DNA from: Botrimarina colliarenosi
GTDB lineage: Bacteria > Planctomycetota > Planctomycetia > Pirellulales > Lacipirellulaceae
DNA: 64,000 nt
Assembly: GCF_007859955.1 (NCBI RefSeq)
Contig: NZ_SJPR01000001.1
Location: 1,555,590-1,619,589, forward strand
Direction: 5' to 3'
The number at the start of each line of letters is the position of its first letter. Within the stretch, counting starts at the first letter, position 1. A program made the position numbers and the translations under genes. Under the pieces are notes generated by a model. The model worked only from the letters and a program-made list of their open reading frames with translations. It was not told where the DNA came from and ran no database searches. This document shows, piece by piece, positions 62,623 through 64,000 of the stretch.

Positions 62623-62673
62623 CTGTTTGATCAGGTTGATCACTCCCCCAAGGTGATCAACCTTGTCAAACAG
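62623..62673. repeat. A9 palindrome, 51 bp
   Basis: One change in the left arm (gtttgatcagg for gtttgacaagg), right arm intact, centre cccccaa. Sits between the long palindrome and the ECF sigma gene. Confidence 0.97.
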
Positions 62674-62772
62674 CCCTCGTTGGGGCCTTCCCTTGTGGCA
62701 AGGACTAGCCGACTTTTGGGGCCCGGCCGGTTTTCTTGAACCCTTCGCCCGACGCCGCGGCACTGTGGCGGC

Positions 62773-63357
62773 ATGACGGTCATGAGCCAGCCCCTCCCGC
62801 CCACCGCCGACGCGTCGCTCCCGCGAGGGCGAGCCGCGCCGGCCCTCGACCTGGGGCGGCTGGTCCGTGACCGTCAGGCCGAGGTCTGGCGTTACCTGCG
62901 TTACCTGGGCGCCGAACCCACCGAGGCGGACGACCTCACCCAAGAGACTTTCCTCGCCGTCGCCCGCTCGACCTTTGTCGAAGCGTCCGACCAACAGACG
63001 GCCGGCTACCTCCGCACGGTCGCCCGGCGACAGCTGCTGATGCTGCGGCGCAAACAGAAGCGCCGTTGTGAGACGACCGACCTCGACGCCGCCGAAACGG
63101 TCTGGTCCGAAGCGATGTGGCGTGACCGATCGCACGGCGATCCCTGGGACGACCACGTCGACGCGGCCCGCGACTGTGTCGAGAAGCTTGAAGGCCGTGT
63201 ACGGCAAGCGATCGACTTGACGTATCACCAGGGCGAGAGCCGCGAGGCGATCGCCACGACGCTCGGCATGACCGCCGACGGCGTGAAGACGCTGTTGCGA
63301 CGCACCCGTGAGAAGCTGCGCGAGTGCATCGAGGCGACGCTGCGGCCCAACTTGTAG
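62773..63357 (+). CDS. ECF-type RNA polymerase sigma factor
   Basis: 194 residues. Region 2 RYLGAEPTEADDLTQETFLA and region 4 VRQAIDLTYHQGESREAIAT with LGMTADGVKTLLRRTREKLR. The stop codon lies in the left arm of the following palindrome. The next gene encodes a membrane protein that probably works with it. Confidence 0.88.
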   Translation: MTVMSQPLPPTADASLPRGRAAPALDLGRLVRDRQAEVWRYLRYLGAEPTEADDLTQETFLAVARSTFVEASDQQTAGYLRTVARRQLLMLRRKQKRRCETTDLDAAETVWSEAMWRDRSHGDPWDDHVDAARDCVEKLEGRVRQAIDLTYHQGESREAIATTLGMTADGVKTLLRRTREKLRECIEATLRPNL

Positions 63358-63451
63358 GGTCCGCTGTGCGGACCGCACGACCGAGTCGGAGCTATCAGGG
63401 ACTTTTGTCCCAGCAGACACCGTTAACCACGGTCCGCACAGCGGACCCTAC
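63354..63451. repeat. J-type palindrome overlapping the sigma stop codon
   Basis: 22-nt arms (gtagggtccgctgtgcggac and complement) are perfectly complementary and each arm is itself partly palindromic (ggtccgctgtgcggacc). The centre holds a small agggacttttgtccc hairpin. Confidence 0.9.
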
Positions 63452-63456
63452 TCGAT

Positions 63457-64000
63457 ATGAGCAATCCCCAACCAACCGCCGCCGATCACCACGACCGGCT
63501 GACCGACCGCGTGCTCGCCGAGGCCCTCGGCGCCGAGCGGCCACCCGACTTGTCCGCCGCGATCGCGTCACGCCTTGCCGACGCGCAGGCCGAGGTCGCC
63601 GCCCCTTCCGGGAGAACTGCGATGCAAACCCGACGTGCGTGGATCGTGCTACTGGCCACAGCGGCTTCGTTGATGGCGGTCGTGCTGTGGCGCGGCGTCG
63701 CCACAGTTAATGAGCCAAAGGTTGCGCTGATAGAGCCAGCAGCGACTGAAGCTGCATCATCGGCCACCGCGTCGTCGAGTCACAAGCCAAACGCTGCGAC
63801 GCCACCCGTTGCGGAGTCTTCGGATGGGCCGATTATGTACGTTGGGAATTATGGTGACCCGCCTGACAGTGGTGATGGCTCAGGGACGCCGTGGGCGATA
63901 AATGTACTTGATGGTCCTGAACGGGTTTCGGGGGAGGTGTTCGTTCCGTCCGAAGGGCAAACTTTTCCGGGCTTAGAGCTGGCAAATGAACCGCGTGTTT
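63457..64000 (+). CDS. Partial membrane protein downstream of ECF sigma factor
   Basis: Starts at ATG 63457 and stays open to the window edge (181 codons). A cytoplasmic N-terminal part (HDRLTDRVLAEALGAERPPD LSAAI) is followed by one membrane helix (AWIVLLATAASLMAVVLW), then a Thr/Ala/Ser-rich outer region. The LTDxxLAEALGxxxPPDLSxxI segment is typical of planctomycete proteins paired with ECF sigma factors, perhaps acting as anti-sigma or as the regulated output. Incomplete, so no domain assignment. Confidence 0.65.
   Translation, partial: MSNPQPTAADHHDRLTDRVLAEALGAERPPDLSAAIASRLADAQAEVAAPSGRTAMQTRRAWIVLLATAASLMAVVLWRGVATVNEPKVALIEPAATEAASSATASSSHKPNAATPPVAESSDGPIMYVGNYGDPPDSGDGSGTPWAINVLDGPERVSGEVFVPSEGQTFPGLELANEPRV

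Overview
The window looks like a chromosomal segment of a flagellated member of the Planctomycetota, probably order Pirellulales. This is inferred from the high GC content, two secreted proteins with PEP-CTERM tails, a TPR/TolQ/TolR/TolR operon of planctomycete type, several planctomycete-style hypothetical proteins and a flagellar gene set with unusual FliN, FliG, FlgE and FlgD proteins. No rRNA, tRNA, CRISPR array or intact insertion sequence was recognised.

Layout. 1-5 kb (+): a partial protein with an acidic pentapeptide tail, an SBF-like transporter, rpmE, prfA and prmC. 5-10.4 kb (-): pxpA, a pxpB-pxpC fusion, a sulfotransferase and a membrane-anchored hypothetical protein. 10.5-18 kb (+): an ECF sigma factor, a small protein, two TPR proteins, and one ExbB/TolQ plus two ExbD/TolR subunits. 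18-24 kb: a PEP-CTERM protein, xerD (-), an acyltransferase, a YhaM-type exoribonuclease, a 54-residue membrane protein and a DUF4261 protein. 23.9-47.1 kb (-): one long flagellar block. In transcription order it runs flgN, histidine kinase, sigma-54 activator, then flgB, flgC, fliE, fliF, fliG-like, fliH, fliI, fliJ, motE-like, fliK, flgD, flgE, flbD, motA, motB, fliL, fliN, fliO, fliP, fliQ, fliR, flhB. 47-53.4 kb (-): a TPR protein, a degenerate-looking esterase, mdh and an FG-GAP/PEP-CTERM protein. 53.9-64 kb (+): a RepA-like ATPase, flhA, flhF, an flhG-like gene, a FliA-type sigma factor, an acyltransferase, an ECF sigma factor and a partial membrane protein.

The genes of the large block supply the rod, MS ring, export gate and ATPase, hook, hook-length control, stator and part of the switch. 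The kinase/activator pair and the FliA-type sigma factor would give the transcriptional hierarchy, and FlhF/FlhG pole or number control. No fliM is seen; the FliN here instead carries two FliM-like EIEALL segments.

The most unusual content is non-coding. Nine copies of an exactly 51-bp palindrome (called family A here: 22-nt arms, 7-nt centre) lie between 49.7 and 62.7 kb and nowhere else in the window. Two of them sit in frame inside genes (the ATPase and flhF) and add the peptide (L/V)FDKV(D/V)HSPxVINLVKQ. A second group has an interchangeable construction: unrelated complementary arms (families B, F, G and one longer element) surround the same GGTACCCGC-type core, while two copies with B arms have unrelated cores. 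Heptanucleotide-repeat palindromes (C, D) and others (E, H, J, K) fill further gaps, and many begin at or overlap stop codons. A and B combine into A-B-A and C-B-C composites. This modular, partly protein-coding palindrome system is the best candidate here for something undescribed.
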